Part shown: in pieces, positions 28,230 through 40,121 of the stretch | How the letters are laid out: each line of letters starts with the position of its first letter | Numbering within the stretch: the stretch's first letter is position 1 | DNA from: Marinobacter sp. es.042 | Lineage (GTDB): Bacteria > Pseudomonadota > Gammaproteobacteria > Pseudomonadales > Oleiphilaceae | Assembly (NCBI RefSeq): GCF_900188315.1 | Contig: NZ_LT897781.1 | Location: forward strand, 496,001 to 560,000 | Direction of reading: 5' to 3' | DNA: 64,000 bases | Translations under genes and position numbers: made by a program | Notes under the pieces: model-generated | Databases searched by the model: none | What the model was told of the DNA's origin: nothing | What the model saw: the letters and a program-made list of their open reading frames with translations, nothing else

Positions 28230-29888
28230 TCAAACCCGCTTGCTGCGAATCAACTCCTGAACAAGTTTGCCAACAGCCTCAGGAATCTCCTGCTCGTTGT
28301 CGGCGGTTGTTGCGGCGTTGGCGATGTCAGTGCCCAGGTTAACGGCAATGGCAACCAGGCCGTGGGAAGTCAGAAGCTGGGCCACGCGGCGGCGTTCGTC
28401 GGCATCGCCGGCGTTTTCTTCGGTGACCACCACGGCGGTTTTGCCCTGGTCGAACAGCGCACGCTCAAGGGCGAGGGCCAGCGCTGGCGCCTGGCGACCA
28501 TTACAGGCAATGATGGCCGGTTTCTGGGCCAGTCGGCGCTCGCGTTCTTCTACTGAAACCGGATCGAGCGATTCGCCGGAATCTGCCAGGCCGGCCACCA
28601 TGCCTGCACCAATGGTGACGTTGGACAGCCGGTCGATCACGATGAAGCTGCCTGTGGCGTGGTTGCGCTGGTAGGCGTCGAAGGCGATCGGCTGGTTCAG
28701 GGTCAGCTCGCACAGGCCGATTTCGTTCAGCTGGAGCTGGCTTGGGTTGGCCTGCTGTTCCAGGGTGTTTACGTCAGTCTGGTGGTGGATCTTTTTCACC
28801 GTGCCAGAGGTAAAGGTCGGTCCCAGCTTGATGTCGTACAGCCGGCCGGTTTCCAGGGGGGCGTCGGTCATCCAGACGATATTGGCGTTGAAGCGGTTGC
28901 CCACTTCGGGCTCATCTTCCACTTTGACCAGCATATCGCCGCGACTGATGTCGATTTCATCGGTCAGGGTGAGGGTAACCGCCTGGTCGATATAGGCCTC
29001 TTCTAGATTGCCATCGAAGGTGACAACTTCCTTGATCGTGCTGGTGCGGCGCGAGGGCAGGGCCATCACTTGTTCGCCCGGGCGGATCACGCCGGAGGCG
29101 ATGGTGCCGCAGAAGCCCCGGAAATTGAGGTTCGGGCGGGTAACGTACTGAACCGGGAAGCGGAAATGCTCCAGGTTCTTGTCCCGGCCAACTTCCACGG
29201 TTTCCAGAATCTCCATCAGGGGCTGGCCGGTGAACCAGGGCGTGTTCTCGCTTTTGTTTACCACGTTGTCGCCTTCCAGGGCGGACAGCGGCACAAAACG
29301 GATATCTTTCAGGCCGAGCTTAGCGGCAAACGCCAGGTAATCGTCTTTGATTTCGTTGAAGCGCTCTTCGCTGAAATCCACCAGATCCATCTTGTTCACG
29401 GCTACGACAATGTGCCGAATACCCAGCAGAGACGCGATGTAAGAATGGCGCCGGGTTTGGGTGAGAACACCGTGGCGGGCGTCGATCATCAGGATCGCGA
29501 CCTGGGCGGTAGACGCGCCGGTGGCCATGTTACGGGTGTACTGTTCATGGCCCGGAGTGTCAGCGATGATGAACTTGCGCTTGTCGGTGGAGAAGTACCG
29601 GTAGGCCACATCGATTGTGATGCCCTGTTCGCGCTCGGCCTGCAGGCCGTCGACCAAGAGGGCAAGGTCGAGTTTCTCACCCGTCGTTCCCATCTTGGCG
29701 CTGTCGGTTTTCAGGCTGGCCATGTGATCTTCGTAGATCATCTTGGTGTCGTGGAGCAGGCGACCGATCAGGGTGCTCTTGCCGTCATCCACGCTGCCAC
29801 AGGTGAGCAGGCGAAGGAGTTCCTTGTTTTCGTGCTGCTTCAGGTAGGCCTGAATATCTTCTGCAATCAGATCAGACTGGTGTGACAT
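28230..29888 (-). CDS. cysN: Sulfate adenylyltransferase GTPase subunit with degenerate APS-kinase-like tail
   Basis: A 552-residue GTPase subunit of ATP sulfurylase. The G1 motif [10 protein letters not shown] (~31-40), switch region and [17 protein letters not shown] (G3), and NKMDL (G4) are intact, followed by two EF-Tu-like beta-barrels. E. coli CysN ends near 475; here about 107 extra residues (446-552) align by eye with the CysC APS kinase domain of CysNC fusions ([15 protein letters not shown]..., [30 protein letters not shown]). The kinase P-loop GLSGAGKST is replaced by CNGRQAPAL, so kinase activity is unlikely. One base separates it from cysD. Confidence 0.93.
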   Translation of the reverse strand: MSHQSDLIAEDIQAYLKQHENKELLRLLTCGSVDDGKSTLIGRLLHDTKMIYEDHMASLKTDSAKMGTTGEKLDLALLVDGLQAEREQGITIDVAYRYFSTDKRKFIIADTPGHEQYTRNMATGASTAQVAILMIDARHGVLTQTRRHSYIASLLGIRHIVVAVNKMDLVDFSEERFNEIKDDYLAFAAKLGLKDIRFVPLSALEGDNVVNKSENTPWFTGQPLMEILETVEVGRDKNLEHFRFPVQYVTRPNLNFRGFCGTIASGVIRPGEQVMALPSRRTSTIKEVVTFDGNLEEAYIDQAVTLTLTDEIDISRGDMLVKVEDEPEVGNRFNANIVWMTDAPLETGRLYDIKLGPTFTSGTVKKIHHQTDVNTLEQQANPSQLQLNEIGLCELTLNQPIAFDAYQRNHATGSFIVIDRLSNVTIGAGMVAGLADSGESLDPVSVEERERRLAQKPAIIACNGRQAPALALALERALFDQGKTAVVVTEENAGDADERRRVAQLLTSHGLVAIAVNLGTDIANAATTADNEQEIPEAVGKLVQELIRSKRV

Positions 29889-29889
29889 C

Positions 29890-30798
29890 TTAGAAATACC
29901 CTTCCCGCTTTTTCTGTTCCATGGAGCCGGCTGAATCGTGGTCGATTACCCGGCCCTGGCGCTCGGAGCTCTTGGCCAGCAACATTTCCTGGATAATGTC
30001 CGGAAGCGTGTTGGCTTCGGATTCGATGGCGCCCGTCAGCGGGTAGCAGCCCAGGGTCCGGAAGCGAACCGATTTCATCATTGGTTTCTCGCCTTCCTTC
30101 AATGGCATGCGGTCGTCGTCCACCATGATCAGGGTGCCATCGCGCTCAACGACCGGGCGTTCGGCGGCATAGTAGAGCGGAACGATGTCGATGTTCTCAA
30201 GGTAGATGTATTGCCAGATATCCAGTTCCGTCCAGTTGGACAGCGGAAACACCCGGATACTCTCGCCCTTGTTGATCTTGCCGTTGTAGATATTCCACAA
30301 CTCGGGACGCTGGTTCTTGGGATCCCAGCGATGGTACTCATCCCGAAACGAATACACGCGTTCCTTGGCCCGGGATTTTTCCTCGTCTCGACGGGCACCG
30401 CCGAAGGCTGCATCAAACTTGTACTTGTCGAGCGCCTGTTTCAGGGCTTGGGTCTTCATGACATCGGTATGTTTCGCGCTGCCGTGAGTGAACGGCCCGA
30501 TTCCCTGATCCACACCTTCCTGGTTGGTGTGCACGATGAGGTCGAGGCCGAACTCCTCAGCGACGTTGTCCCTGAACTTGATCATGTCCCGGAATTTCCA
30601 GGTGGTATCAATGTGCATCAACGGAAAGGGCGGCGTACCCGGGTAAAAGGCCTTCAGGGCCAGGTGAAGCATTACCGCGGAGTCCTTGCCGATGGAATAC
30701 AGCATTACCGGATTGTCGAACTCGGCTGCCACTTCCCGGATGATGTGGATGCTTTCCGCTTCCAGCTGTTTCAGGTGCGTGAGGTTGTATGTGGTCAT
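29890..30798 (-). CDS. cysD: Sulfate adenylyltransferase small subunit
   Basis: A 302-residue PP-loop ATP pyrophosphatase from ATG 30798 ([20 protein letters not shown]), the same length as E. coli CysD. The PP-loop is [16 protein letters not shown], and the conserved [18 protein letters not shown] and [15 protein letters not shown] follow. With CysN it activates sulfate to APS in assimilation. An upstream extension of 18 residues is unlikely. CysB control would be expected but no clear site was identified. Confidence 0.96.
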   Translation of the reverse strand: MTTYNLTHLKQLEAESIHIIREVAAEFDNPVMLYSIGKDSAVMLHLALKAFYPGTPPFPLMHIDTTWKFRDMIKFRDNVAEEFGLDLIVHTNQEGVDQGIGPFTHGSAKHTDVMKTQALKQALDKYKFDAAFGGARRDEEKSRAKERVYSFRDEYHRWDPKNQRPELWNIYNGKINKGESIRVFPLSNWTELDIWQYIYLENIDIVPLYYAAERPVVERDGTLIMVDDDRMPLKEGEKPMMKSVRFRTLGCYPLTGAIESEANTLPDIIQEMLLAKSSERQGRVIDHDSAGSMEQKKREGYF

Positions 30799-30851
30799 GG
30801 TAATCCGTTGCCGCCGTGCGGGCCGTGTTGGCTTTGCGAATGAATACGGCA

Positions 30852-30857
30852 ACTATA
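30852..30857 (-). promoter_or_regulatory. Possible extended -10 element upstream of cysD
   Basis: Read on the minus strand, TGGTATAGT lies about 54 bp before the cysD ATG. TATAGT with a TG two bases upstream is a fair extended -10; no good -35 is visible at 16-18 bp, which would be consistent with an activated promoter such as a CysB-dependent one. Confidence 0.25.
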
Positions 30858-30958
30858 CCAGAGGGGGTAAGGGCATAAGAAGACGGCCAACTAGACATTG
30901 GCGTTATAACAATATAGCAGTGGTTGGCCTTGGTCGTGCGTCAGTCGGCAGGTCGAGC

Positions 30959-31417
30959 TCAGGCCGGATTGCGGGAGTCGGCCAGCAGTTTAGCAACGTA
31001 GCGGTCGACGTAATCGAAGCCGTTGCCTTCAAACTCAGCGAACTGGATGCCCAGCTGAAATTCGTCCCTGGCGATGCGTCGCATGTGAACGATGTTGCCG
31101 TCGGCAATAATGGAAACCGGTTGCGTTGCAACCACCGGCACGGAGAATCGGGTCTTCACGGCAATCCAGTGTCCTGGAGCCGGGGCTTTTTGCTCGGGAA
31201 TGAGTTGTTTCACCGTTTCCTGATTACAGGAAATCATGACGCCCGTGCGGGAGAGATTGGATACCGAACAGGTCAGGCAGCAGCCGTCCGATTTCTCAAT
31301 AGTAATGTCGGTGGCTACGTCCACTCGCTGTTGGTTGCGCAAATTCAATTTGGCGGCGACAGGTTTCATGTTGACTCTTCTGGCGTGTCTGGTTGCGAAT
31401 GATGCTGCCTTTCCCAT
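30959..31417 (-). CDS. PilZ-domain protein
   Basis: A 152-residue protein from ATG 31417, which has GGAAGGGA just upstream; ATG 31369 is an alternative that still includes the domain. The PilZ pattern is visible as NQQRVDVATDITI (the RxxxR-type N-terminal loop, with the second arginine not obvious), CSVSNLSRTGVMISC (the (D/N)xSxxG motif) and IVHMRRIARDEFQLGIQFAEF. PilZ domains bind cyclic di-GMP and regulate motility or surface behaviour. The incomplete RxxxR motif leaves binding open. Single gene, divergent from rimO. Confidence 0.8.
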   Translation of the reverse strand: MGKAASFATRHARRVNMKPVAAKLNLRNQQRVDVATDITIEKSDGCCLTCSVSNLSRTGVMISCNQETVKQLIPEQKAPAPGHWIAVKTRFSVPVVATQPVSIIADGNIVHMRRIARDEFQLGIQFAEFEGNGFDYVDRYVAKLLADSRNPA

Positions 31418-31684
31418 AAATCCCTTCCAGAAAAACACTTAAACGCATGATAAGCGAATGAAAGTGTAGTTGTTTACTTTGTGATCAGCAAGAAGCCTGC
31501 CGCCTATAGTGGCAGATTTGTTAAATCTTTCTGAACAAGCCGTCACAAATTTCGACGTCCGTCAGTTTCCATCGGTTCCAATACTCGTCGGACTTTTGCT
31601 GCAGGCGGTCCCTGAGCTGGTGTAAAATATCGCCCTTCATTCATTTGTGGGCTCGCGCTGAGCTCCGGGAATTCCAAGCCTTCT

Positions 31685-33031
31685 ATGACAGATAACACCC
31701 AGACCCCCGCCTCGTCCGGCAACGGCAAAGTCGGTTTCATCAGCCTCGGTTGTCCCAAGGCTCTCGTCGACTCCGAGCGCATTCTCACGCAGCTCAGGCT
31801 GGACGGCTATGATGTTGTCCCGACCTATAACGACGCCGACATTGTTGTGGTCAACACCTGCGGATTTATCGATGCCGCCAAACAGGAGTCGCTGGATGCG
31901 ATCGGTGAGGCTATCAGCGAAAACGGCAAGGTGATTGTCACCGGTTGTATGGGGGTGGAGGCCGACAAGATTCGCGATACTCACCCGGGTGTTCTGGCGG
32001 TTTCCGGGCCCCACGCCTATGAGGAAGTGGTCGGCGCGGTACACCAGTTCGTTCCGCAGAAAAAACAGCACGACCCGTTCACCGATCTGGTTCCGCCGCA
32101 GGGAATCAAACTGACCCCGCGGCACTACGCCTACCTCAAGATCTCCGAAGGTTGTAACCATCGCTGCACCTTCTGCATCATTCCCTCCATGCGCGGTGAT
32201 CTTGTCAGTCGGCCCATTGGCGATGTAATGGACGAAGCCCAGCGCCTGGTGGATGCCGGTGTAAAAGAGCTGTTGGTCATTTCCCAGGATACCTCCGCCT
32301 ACGGCGTCGACACCAAATACCGCACCGGCTTCTGGCAAGGGCGGCCGCTCAAGACCAAGATGCAGTCACTGTGCGAAGCGCTTGGCGAAATGGGCGTGTG
32401 GGTACGCCTGCATTACGTTTACCCCTATCCCCATGTCGACGACATCATTCCCTTGATGGCCGAGGGCAAGATCCTGCCGTACCTGGATATCCCCTTCCAG
32501 CACGCCAGCCCGAAAGTGCTCAAGGCCATGAAGCGCCCGGCCCACGACAGCAAAACCCTGGAGCGCATCCGCAAATGGCGTGAGATCTGCCCCGAGCTCA
32601 CCATCCGCTCCACCTTCATCGTCGGCTTCCCCGGTGAAACCGAGGAAGACTTCCAGTACCTGCTGGACTGGCTCGACGAGGCTCAACTGGATCGCGTTGG
32701 CGCGTTCAAATACAGCCCGGTGGAAGGCGCCAAAGCCAACGAACTGGAAGGTGCGGTTCCCGAGGAAGTCAAAGAAGAGCGCCTGGCCCGTTTCATGGAA
32801 AAACAGGCAGAGATTTCAGCAGCCCGCCTACAGGCCAAAATCGGCCAGACGATCGACGTGCTGATTGACGAGGTTGACGAGGAAGGCGCCATTGGTCGCT
32901 CCAAGGCAGACGCGCCGGAGATCGACGGTATGGTTTATCTCAACGATGAAACCGACCTGGTGCCAGGCGAAATCGTTCAGGCCGTTGTTGAGCATGCTGA
33001 TGAGCATGATCTTTGGGCTCGGCTTCTTTGA
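31685..33031 (+). CDS. rimO: Ribosomal protein S12 methylthiotransferase RimO
   Basis: A 448-residue radical-SAM enzyme. The UPF0004 domain ([20 protein letters not shown]), the radical-SAM cluster [16 protein letters not shown] and a C-terminal TRAM domain are in place. The CPKALVDSE signature separates RimO from MiaB. It methylthiolates Asp88/89 of ribosomal protein S12. A TGTAAAAT -10-like sequence occurs near 31620. Followed by a pair of stem-loop elements before the convergent gatB. Confidence 0.96.
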   Translation: MTDNTQTPASSGNGKVGFISLGCPKALVDSERILTQLRLDGYDVVPTYNDADIVVVNTCGFIDAAKQESLDAIGEAISENGKVIVTGCMGVEADKIRDTHPGVLAVSGPHAYEEVVGAVHQFVPQKKQHDPFTDLVPPQGIKLTPRHYAYLKISEGCNHRCTFCIIPSMRGDLVSRPIGDVMDEAQRLVDAGVKELLVISQDTSAYGVDTKYRTGFWQGRPLKTKMQSLCEALGEMGVWVRLHYVYPYPHVDDIIPLMAEGKILPYLDIPFQHASPKVLKAMKRPAHDSKTLERIRKWREICPELTIRSTFIVGFPGETEEDFQYLLDWLDEAQLDRVGAFKYSPVEGAKANELEGAVPEEVKEERLARFMEKQAEISAARLQAKIGQTIDVLIDEVDEEGAIGRSKADAPEIDGMVYLNDETDLVPGEIVQAVVEHADEHDLWARLL

Positions 33032-33073
33032 TGTCGTCTGGCTTGGGCTCCTAGCCTTCATGGTCTGGTGTAG

Positions 33074-33183
33074 GGCTTTGGCGGGCGGCGCTTCCCAAAA
33101 ACCGCTACGAGCACATCCATGTGCGCTTGGCGTCGGCCATCCTTGGCCGCCGACATTTTTGGGAAGCGCCGCCCGCCAAAGCC
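33074..33183 (+). repeat. Type A stem-loop element, copy 6
   Basis: Arms 33074-33101 and 33156-33183 are a perfect 28-bp inverted repeat with AAAAA/TTTTT at the inner end. Hairpin 1 is GCACAT-CC-ATGTGC followed by GCTTG, hairpin 2 is TCGGCCA-TCCT-TGGCCG-type. Forward orientation. Confidence 0.92.
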
Positions 33184-33234
33184 TCAGAACCCTCGGGGAT
33201 AGCAAGCAATCAGGACGGATAGACGAGAGGAACA

Positions 33235-33262
33235 GGTCGGGTTACGCTTTGCTAATCCGACC
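33235..33262. repeat. GGATTA/TAATCC-type hairpin repeat, copy 2
   Basis: GGTCGGGTTA (33235-33244) pairs with TAATCCGACC (33253-33262) over 10 bp with one G.U, around CGCTTTGC. It lies between the inverted type A copies 6 and 7, as copy 1 does between 4 and 5. Confidence 0.7.
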
Positions 33263-33300
33263 GACGATTCTTTTGTGCAGGCGTTTTCTGAACAGTATCA

Positions 33301-33410
33301 AGCCGTGGCAGGTCACTTCTCCCGAAAATGTCTGTGGCCATGGATGGCCACAGCCAAGCGCACATGGATGTGCTCGTAGCGTTTTTCGGGAGAAGTGACC
33401 TGCCACGGCT
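33301..33410 (-). repeat. Type A stem-loop element, copy 7 (reverse orientation)
   Basis: Arms 33301-33328 and 33383-33410 are a perfect 28-bp inverted repeat. Hairpin 2 (TGTGGCCA-TGGA-TGGCCACA) precedes CAAGC and GCACAT-GG-ATGTGC. Hairpin 2 has other bases than most copies but stays fully paired. Confidence 0.92.
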
Positions 33411-33468
33411 GACCCCAAACCAACCAGGCTAGGGCCGAAGCCAGAAACCACGACCCAAGCCAAAGGGG

Positions 33469-34920
33469 TCACCCCCCAAGCTTGCGAACAAGAATCTCGT
33501 TGAAAAGCTTCGGGTTCCCCTGGCCTTTAGAAGCTTTCATCAGCGGCCCCATAAAGCCACCAAGCATCTTCTTGCGCTTCTTCGGATCTTCCTCGTTCTG
33601 GTACTGCGCCACCTGATCCGGCATGCCCGCCAGAACCTCATCTACCATAGCTTCCAGGGCGCCGGTGTCCGACACCTGCTTCAGCCCCTTGGCATCGATG
33701 ATGGCGTCAACGCTGTCGTTCTCACCAGACCACAGCGCCTCGAACACCTTCTTTGCGCCGGCGGATGAGATCGTATTGTCTGCAATCCGTACCACCATAT
33801 CGCCCAGCTGAGCGCCGCTGATGGGCGAATCGGCAACCGATTTCTCCTCTGCATTAAGGCGCGCAGAGAATTCGCCCTGGATCCAGTTGGCGACCAGCTT
33901 TGCGTCTTTGCCCTGGCTGGCCGCTTCTTCAAAGAAAGTGGCCAGTTTCGAGTCGCCGCTTAGCAGGCCGGCGTCGTAGTCATTCAGACCGTACTGCTCC
34001 ATAAAGCGGGCTTTGCGAGCGTCGGGCAGTTCCGGAAGGCTGTTGCGAGCTTCCTCAATAAAGGAATCATCGATTTCCACCGGCAGCAGGTCCGGGCAGG
34101 GGAAGTAGCGGTAGTCGTTGGCTTCTTCCTTGGTGCGCATGGAACGGGATTCGTCGCGGTCACCGTTGTACAGACGGGTTTCCTGCACAATTTTGCCGCC
34201 GTCTTCCAGAATGTCCATCTGCCGCTCGACTTCGTGGGCGATAGCCTGCTCCATGAACCTGAATGAGTTCAGGTTCTTGGTCTCGGTACGTGTGCCCAGG
34301 GTGTCGGAGCCCTTCGGCTTCAGCGAAATATTCACGTCAAAACGCAAGGAGCCTTGGGACATATCGCCGTCGCAGATGCCCAGTGACGTCACGATGCTGT
34401 GCAGCTTCTTGGCAAAGGCAACGGCTTCTTCCGCATTATTCATGTCCGGCTCGGTGACCACTTCGATGAGCGGGGTGCCGGCTCGGTTGAGGTCAACGCC
34501 GGTCATGCCATGGAAATCCTCGTGCAGGGACTTACCGGCATCTTCTTCCAGGTGTGCGTGATGGATGCGAACACGCTTGGTCTTACCGTTCGGCAGATCA
34601 ATATCAACGAAACCCGGGCCGACAATCGGGCGTTCCAGCTGCGTGGTCTGGTAGCCTTTGGGCAGATCCGGGTAAAAGTAGTTCTTCCGCTCGAAAACCG
34701 ACCGGCGCTCGATCTCGGCGTTCACCGCCAGGCCAAACATGACCGCATAGCGGAAAGCCTGCTCGTTGGGCACCGGCAGGGTGCCGGGCATGGCCAGATC
34801 AACGGCGTTGGCTTGGGTGTTGGGCTCGGCGCCGTAAGCGGTGCTTGAGCCGGAAAAAATCTTGGTCTTGGTGGCGAGCTGAACGTGAATTTCCAGCCCG
34901 ATCACAATGTCCCACTGCAT
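33469..34920 (-). CDS. gatB: Aspartyl/glutamyl-tRNA amidotransferase subunit B
   Basis: A 483-residue GatB with the N-terminal kinase/cradle domain ([22 protein letters not shown]), the conserved [12 protein letters not shown] and [15 protein letters not shown], and a C-terminal YqeY-like tail ([19 protein letters not shown]). It phosphorylates the misacylated tRNA and receives ammonia from GatA, giving Gln-tRNA or Asn-tRNA. Last gene of gatC-gatA-gatB, 21 bp after gatA. Confidence 0.96.
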   Translation of the reverse strand: MQWDIVIGLEIHVQLATKTKIFSGSSTAYGAEPNTQANAVDLAMPGTLPVPNEQAFRYAVMFGLAVNAEIERRSVFERKNYFYPDLPKGYQTTQLERPIVGPGFVDIDLPNGKTKRVRIHHAHLEEDAGKSLHEDFHGMTGVDLNRAGTPLIEVVTEPDMNNAEEAVAFAKKLHSIVTSLGICDGDMSQGSLRFDVNISLKPKGSDTLGTRTETKNLNSFRFMEQAIAHEVERQMDILEDGGKIVQETRLYNGDRDESRSMRTKEEANDYRYFPCPDLLPVEIDDSFIEEARNSLPELPDARKARFMEQYGLNDYDAGLLSGDSKLATFFEEAASQGKDAKLVANWIQGEFSARLNAEEKSVADSPISGAQLGDMVVRIADNTISSAGAKKVFEALWSGENDSVDAIIDAKGLKQVSDTGALEAMVDEVLAGMPDQVAQYQNEEDPKKRKKMLGGFMGPLMKASKGQGNPKLFNEILVRKLGG

Positions 34921-34941
34921 AATCTTTCTCCTGTCCCGGGC

Positions 34942-36399
34942 TTATTGCGGTTCACGCTGGTGCCAGTCGGTCACCTGCTGGAATTGATGGGCGGCATTCA
35001 GCAAACGGGCCTCGGAGAAATAATCCCCGATAATCTGAAGACCCACCGGGAGACCGTCCACGAAACCGGCCGGTACCGACATGGCCGGAACACCCGCCAG
35101 GTTGATGGCGATAGTGAATACGTCTTCCAGGTACATGGTCACAGGATCGCTGGTTTTTTCACCCTGAATAAATGCCGGCGAGGGTGTGGTGGGGCTCATC
35201 AGCACATCCACTTCCTTGAAGGCATTTATGAAATCCTGCTGAATCAGCCGCCGAACCTTCTGGGCCTTGAGATAATAGGCATCGAAATAGCCGGCGGAGA
35301 GAGCGTAGGTGCCCACGAGAATCCGACGTTTCACCTCTTCGCCAAAACCCTCCGCGCGGGAGCGGGTGTAAAGATCCATCAGATCCTTGGGATCCTCGCA
35401 GCGGTAGCCATAGCGAACCCCGTCAAAACGGGACAGGTTGGCGGACGCCTCTGCTGGAGCAATTACATAGTAGGCAGCAATCGCGAGCTTCGCGTTTGGC
35501 AGCGACACCTCTTTAACCGTGGCGCCTAGTTTCTCGTATTCCTTTACTGCGTTGCGAACCTGCTGCTCCATCGCCGGGCTTAGCTGATCGCTGAAATACT
35601 CCTTGGGCAGGCCGATCTTCATACCTTTAAGCGGTTCGTTCAGCGTCGCGGTGTAATCCGGCACCTCGCGGTCAATAGACGTCGAGTCCTTCGGATCAAA
35701 ACCTGCCATCACATTCAGCATCAGCGCATTGTCTTCTGCTGTGCGAGCCATGGTACCGCCCTGGTCGAGACTGGACGCAAAGGCAATCATCCCGTACCGG
35801 GACACCCGGCCATAAGTGGGTTTCAGGCCAGTAACACCACACAGTGCCGCTGGCTGACGGATTGAGCCACCTGTATCCGTGGCGGTAGCTGCCGGAATCA
35901 GTCGAGCCGCAACCGCCGCAGCCGACCCGCCCGATGAACCGCCCGGCACCCGCTTATTACCTTCACTAAGGCCCCAAGGGTTTGTCACTGCGCCAAAATA
36001 ACTGTTCTCGTTGGACGACCCCATGGCGAACTCATCCATGTTGGTCTTGCCCAGACACACGGCCCCTGCCTCGCGGAAATTCGCAGTGACAGTCGCATCG
36101 TAGGGGGGGACAAAGTTTTCCAGCATCTTGGAGCCGCAAGTAGTGCGAACGCCGTTGGTGCAGAAAATGTCCTTGTGCGCGAAAGGAACGCCTGTCCAGG
36201 GGGTCGCGTTCCCTGCCGCCCGCTGCTCATCCGCCACGCGGGCATCGGCCAGCGCCTGCTCTTCGGTCACGGTGATAAAGCTGTTGTACTTCGAATCTTC
36301 CCGCTTGATGCGGTCGAGGAACTCCTGGGTCAACTCCACGCTGGAGGCCTGGCCGCGATCCAGGTCCCGGGAAAGCTCTGCTACGGATTTGTTATGCAT
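34942..36399 (-). CDS. gatA: Aspartyl/glutamyl-tRNA amidotransferase subunit A
   Basis: A 485-residue amidase-signature enzyme from ATG 36399, preceded by AAAGGA at 7 bp. The Ser-cisSer-Lys triad is visible as the lysine in [13 protein letters not shown] and the serines in [16 protein letters not shown] and [16 protein letters not shown]. It hydrolyses glutamine to supply ammonia for GatB. It starts 12 bp after the gatC stop, within one operon. Confidence 0.97.
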   Translation of the reverse strand: MHNKSVAELSRDLDRGQASSVELTQEFLDRIKREDSKYNSFITVTEEQALADARVADEQRAAGNATPWTGVPFAHKDIFCTNGVRTTCGSKMLENFVPPYDATVTANFREAGAVCLGKTNMDEFAMGSSNENSYFGAVTNPWGLSEGNKRVPGGSSGGSAAAVAARLIPAATATDTGGSIRQPAALCGVTGLKPTYGRVSRYGMIAFASSLDQGGTMARTAEDNALMLNVMAGFDPKDSTSIDREVPDYTATLNEPLKGMKIGLPKEYFSDQLSPAMEQQVRNAVKEYEKLGATVKEVSLPNAKLAIAAYYVIAPAEASANLSRFDGVRYGYRCEDPKDLMDLYTRSRAEGFGEEVKRRILVGTYALSAGYFDAYYLKAQKVRRLIQQDFINAFKEVDVLMSPTTPSPAFIQGEKTSDPVTMYLEDVFTIAINLAGVPAMSVPAGFVDGLPVGLQIIGDYFSEARLLNAAHQFQQVTDWHQREPQ

Positions 36400-36410
36400 G
36401 ACGTGTCCTT

Positions 36411-36698
36411 TCACTCGATCACTCGGGGAACCAGATAAAGCCCGTTCTCGGTTGCCGGAGCAATCGCCTGGAACGCTTCCCGCTGATTGGTCTCGGTTAC
36501 CTCGTCAGCGCGCAGGCGCTGGACTGCATTCAACGGATGGGCCATGGGCTCAACCGAATCGGTGTCGGCGGCCGCCAGTTGATCCACCAGATCCAGAATA
36601 TTGCCCAGATCCTTCTCCAGAGCCGAAACCTGCTCGTCATCCACACGAATGCGGGCGAGTACAGCGACTTTCTCAATGTCCTCACGGGAAATGGTCAC
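36411..36698 (-). CDS. gatC: Aspartyl/glutamyl-tRNA amidotransferase subunit C
   Basis: A 95-residue GatC beginning at GTG 36698 ([19 protein letters not shown]), with GGGAGG eight bases upstream; an ATG at 36755 would add 19 non-conserved residues. The helical N-terminus and the C-terminal [20 protein letters not shown] region are typical. It stabilises the GatA-GatB complex. First gene of gatCAB, divergent from mreB with a stem-loop between. Confidence 0.94.
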   Translation of the reverse strand: MTISREDIEKVAVLARIRVDDEQVSALEKDLGNILDLVDQLAAADTDSVEPMAHPLNAVQRLRADEVTETNQREAFQAIAPATENGLYLVPRVIE

Positions 36699-38111
<1,413 letters not shown>

Positions 38112-38113
38112 TC

Positions 38114-39037
38114 CTGTGGGGAGGGCTCGCCATTAAAACCATCTTTGTCCAGGGGCCTGTTCCCGGCTTCAGACTCCTCATTGTTCTTCTCGTATCGGCA
38201 GCCCTGGTGGTTGCCGATGCGCGTTTCGACAAGCTCTCAACGGTGCGAAGTACCATTGCAACCGGTCTGGCACCCGTGTACTGGCTGGGGAATGCGCCCT
38301 ACGAATTTTCCGACTGGTTCGCCGGTCTGTTTGAAAATAAACAGGATCTTCAGCAAGAGAATGAAGATCTCCGGGCCCGTTTGCTGATCCTCGAGCGTCG
38401 CGCCCTGAAATACGCCGCTCTTGCTTCCGAGAATAACGAGCTGCGCCGCCTGATGAACTCATCAGAAGTGTTGGATGACCGCGTCATCGTTGGCGAGGTG
38501 GTCGGTGTCTCCCCGGATCCCTTTTCCCACGAGATCATTATCAATAAGGGTCGCAGTGATGGCTTGTCGCCAGGCCAGGCCATTCTGGACGCTCATGGTC
38601 TGATGGGGCAGGTGGTGCAGAGCAGCCAGATTACCTCCCGTGTCTTGCTCGTCTCCGACAGCAGCCACGCCGTTCCGGTGGAGGTTGTGCGTAACGGTTT
38701 GCGCGCCATCCTGCTGGGTACCGGCGATACGGATACCCTGGATCTCGTTCATGTGCCGGATACGGCGGATATTCGCGAGGGCGACCTGCTCGTCAGTTCC
38801 GGTCTTGGTGGCCGTTTTCCGAGGGGCTACCCGGTTGCGGAGGTCAGTCGAATATCCAAGGAGCCGGGCGAACCTTTTGTCTCCATTGAAGCCACACCCA
38901 AGGCGCAACTGAACCAGAGCCGTTTGGTGCTGGTAGTATTCCCTCCGGAAAATGCCACGCCGATCGAAACCGACGAGGGTGAGGGCGCATCCGCTGCCAA
39001 CGTCGCCGAAGATGCCAGCCAGGGAGGGCAGGACTGA
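38114..39037 (+). CDS. mreC: Rod shape-determining protein MreC, non-canonical start
   Basis: A MreC of about 300 residues: N-terminal transmembrane segment (FRLLIVLLVSAALVVADARF), coiled coil (ENKQDLQQENEDLRARLLILERR), and the two beta-domains (VSPDPFSHEIIINKGRSDGL; DLLVSSGLGGRFPRGYPVAEV). It links MreB filaments to periplasmic wall synthases. The first ATG/GTG/TTG in frame is GTG 38207, which lies after the membrane segment. The frame is open back to the mreB stop; CTG 38114 lies 7 bp after AGGAGGG and ATT 38132 six bp after GGGAGGG, and the latter gives MKTIFVQGP, alignable with E. coli MKPIFSRGP. I list CTG 38114; the true start is uncertain. Confidence 0.85.
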   Translation: MWGGLAIKTIFVQGPVPGFRLLIVLLVSAALVVADARFDKLSTVRSTIATGLAPVYWLGNAPYEFSDWFAGLFENKQDLQQENEDLRARLLILERRALKYAALASENNELRRLMNSSEVLDDRVIVGEVVGVSPDPFSHEIIINKGRSDGLSPGQAILDAHGLMGQVVQSSQITSRVLLVSDSSHAVPVEVVRNGLRAILLGTGDTDTLDLVHVPDTADIREGDLLVSSGLGGRFPRGYPVAEVSRISKEPGEPFVSIEATPKAQLNQSRLVLVVFPPENATPIETDEGEGASAANVAEDASQGGQD

Positions 39038-39513
39038 TGTTGTCCGTAATCAGCTATCCGGTCTTTTTGCTTTCCGTGATCGTTGCCCTGGTGTTCAGTA
39101 TTTCGCTGTTTCCTGTGGGCTGGTTCGAGTTCCGCCCGGAGTGGTTGGGGCTGGTGGTTTTCTACTGGACATTCCGGGCTCCGGCCCAGTTCGGCATCCT
39201 GCTGGCCTGGTGTCTGGGCTCGCTTCTGGATGTGCTGGAAGCCACGCCTCTTGGCGTGAACGCCATGGCGATGGCCTTGATTGCTTTCCTGGTGCTCACT
39301 ATCCACCAGCGTTTGCGCATGTATCCAATGCCCCAGCAGTGCCTGATGGTGTTCCTTTTGTTGGGCATCAATCAGATGTTGGTGCATTTCGTAAAGCAAT
39401 TGCTGGGGGCTGATGATGCTGGCTTCAGCTACCTCTGGCCGGCCCTGACCAGCGCCCTGGTATGGCCGATATTCTGTATCCTGCTGGACAACATTAACCG
39501 CAAACTGGGTTAG
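39037..39513 (+). CDS. mreD: Rod shape-determining protein MreD
   Basis: A 158-residue, strongly hydrophobic protein with about five transmembrane segments, starting at a TGATG overlap with mreC. The [16 protein letters not shown] and [20 protein letters not shown] segments match MreD. Component of the inner-membrane elongation complex. Two bases separate it from maf. Confidence 0.93.
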   Translation: MLSVISYPVFLLSVIVALVFSISLFPVGWFEFRPEWLGLVVFYWTFRAPAQFGILLAWCLGSLLDVLEATPLGVNAMAMALIAFLVLTIHQRLRMYPMPQQCLMVFLLLGINQMLVHFVKQLLGADDAGFSYLWPALTSALVWPIFCILLDNINRKLG

Positions 39514-39515
39514 CC

Positions 39516-40121
39516 ATGCCATCAATCATTCTCGCCTCGGCTTCGCCGCGCCGGGCGGAGCTGTTGCAGCAAATCGGCCTGAATTTTTCGGTTCGTCCGG
39601 CGGACATCGACGAAACACCGGAGCCCGATGAAATCCCGGAACACTATGTGGAACGTTTGGCCCGGGAGAAGGCGCTGGTTGTGGCTGGGTCCTCGCCGGA
39701 GTGCCTGGTACTTGGGTCGGATACCTCCGTGGTGCTCGATGGCGAGATACTCGGTAAGCCGTCAGACTTCACCGAAGCCCGGGAAACACTGGCCCGCCTC
39801 TCCGGCGCCACCCATCAAGTCTTGACTGCCGTGGCGTTGGCCTCAGAAGGGCAATGCCAGTCTGTTCTGGTCATCACCGAGGTTTGTTTCAGGCAGCTTT
39901 CTACCGCAGAGATCGACGCCTACGTGGCCAGCGGCGAACCCATGGACAAGGCCGGGAGTTATGGAATTCAGGGCCTTGGTGGTATTTTTGTTAATGAGCT
40001 CCGGGGTAGCTACAGTGCCGTGGTTGGTCTGCCGCTGCAGGAAACCGCCGCATTGCTGGCTGGTGCCGGTTACCCGGTCTGGAAAAACTGGCCGCGCAGT
40101 CTGGAGAGCCAAACATTATGA
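39516..40121 (+). CDS. maf: Maf family nucleoside triphosphate pyrophosphatase
   Basis: A 201-residue Maf protein (YhdE type): [18 protein letters not shown] at residues 4-21, the catalytic-region [18 protein letters not shown], and [13 protein letters not shown] near residue 150. YhdE-type proteins hydrolyse dTTP/UTP and related nucleotides and are implicated in division arrest. The location after mreBCD and before rng is the classical one. It overlaps rng by four bases (ATGA). Confidence 0.95.
   Translation: MPSIILASASPRRAELLQQIGLNFSVRPADIDETPEPDEIPEHYVERLAREKALVVAGSSPECLVLGSDTSVVLDGEILGKPSDFTEARETLARLSGATHQVLTAVALASEGQCQSVLVITEVCFRQLSTAEIDAYVASGEPMDKAGSYGIQGLGGIFVNELRGSYSAVVGLPLQETAALLAGAGYPVWKNWPRSLESQTL

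Larger units (their letters stand above)
33032..33468. other. 437-bp convergent intergenic region with a composite repeat array
   Basis: Between the 3' ends of rimO and gatB. It contains type A copy 9 in the overall count of elements (forward), a GGATTA-type hairpin and an inverted type A copy. The order is the same as in the ybeZ-miaB gap at 23.9-24.3 kb. Confidence 0.7.

Noticed and set aside
27794..28342. Open frames through the yejK-cysN gap as genes
   Set aside because: They are composed of repeat sequence and the antisense of yejK and cysN, with no conserved-looking protein and no ribosome binding site.
28230..29888. cysN as a functional bifunctional CysNC
   Set aside because: The kinase P-loop and LDGD motif are absent and the tail is about 107 residues, shorter than a full CysC domain.
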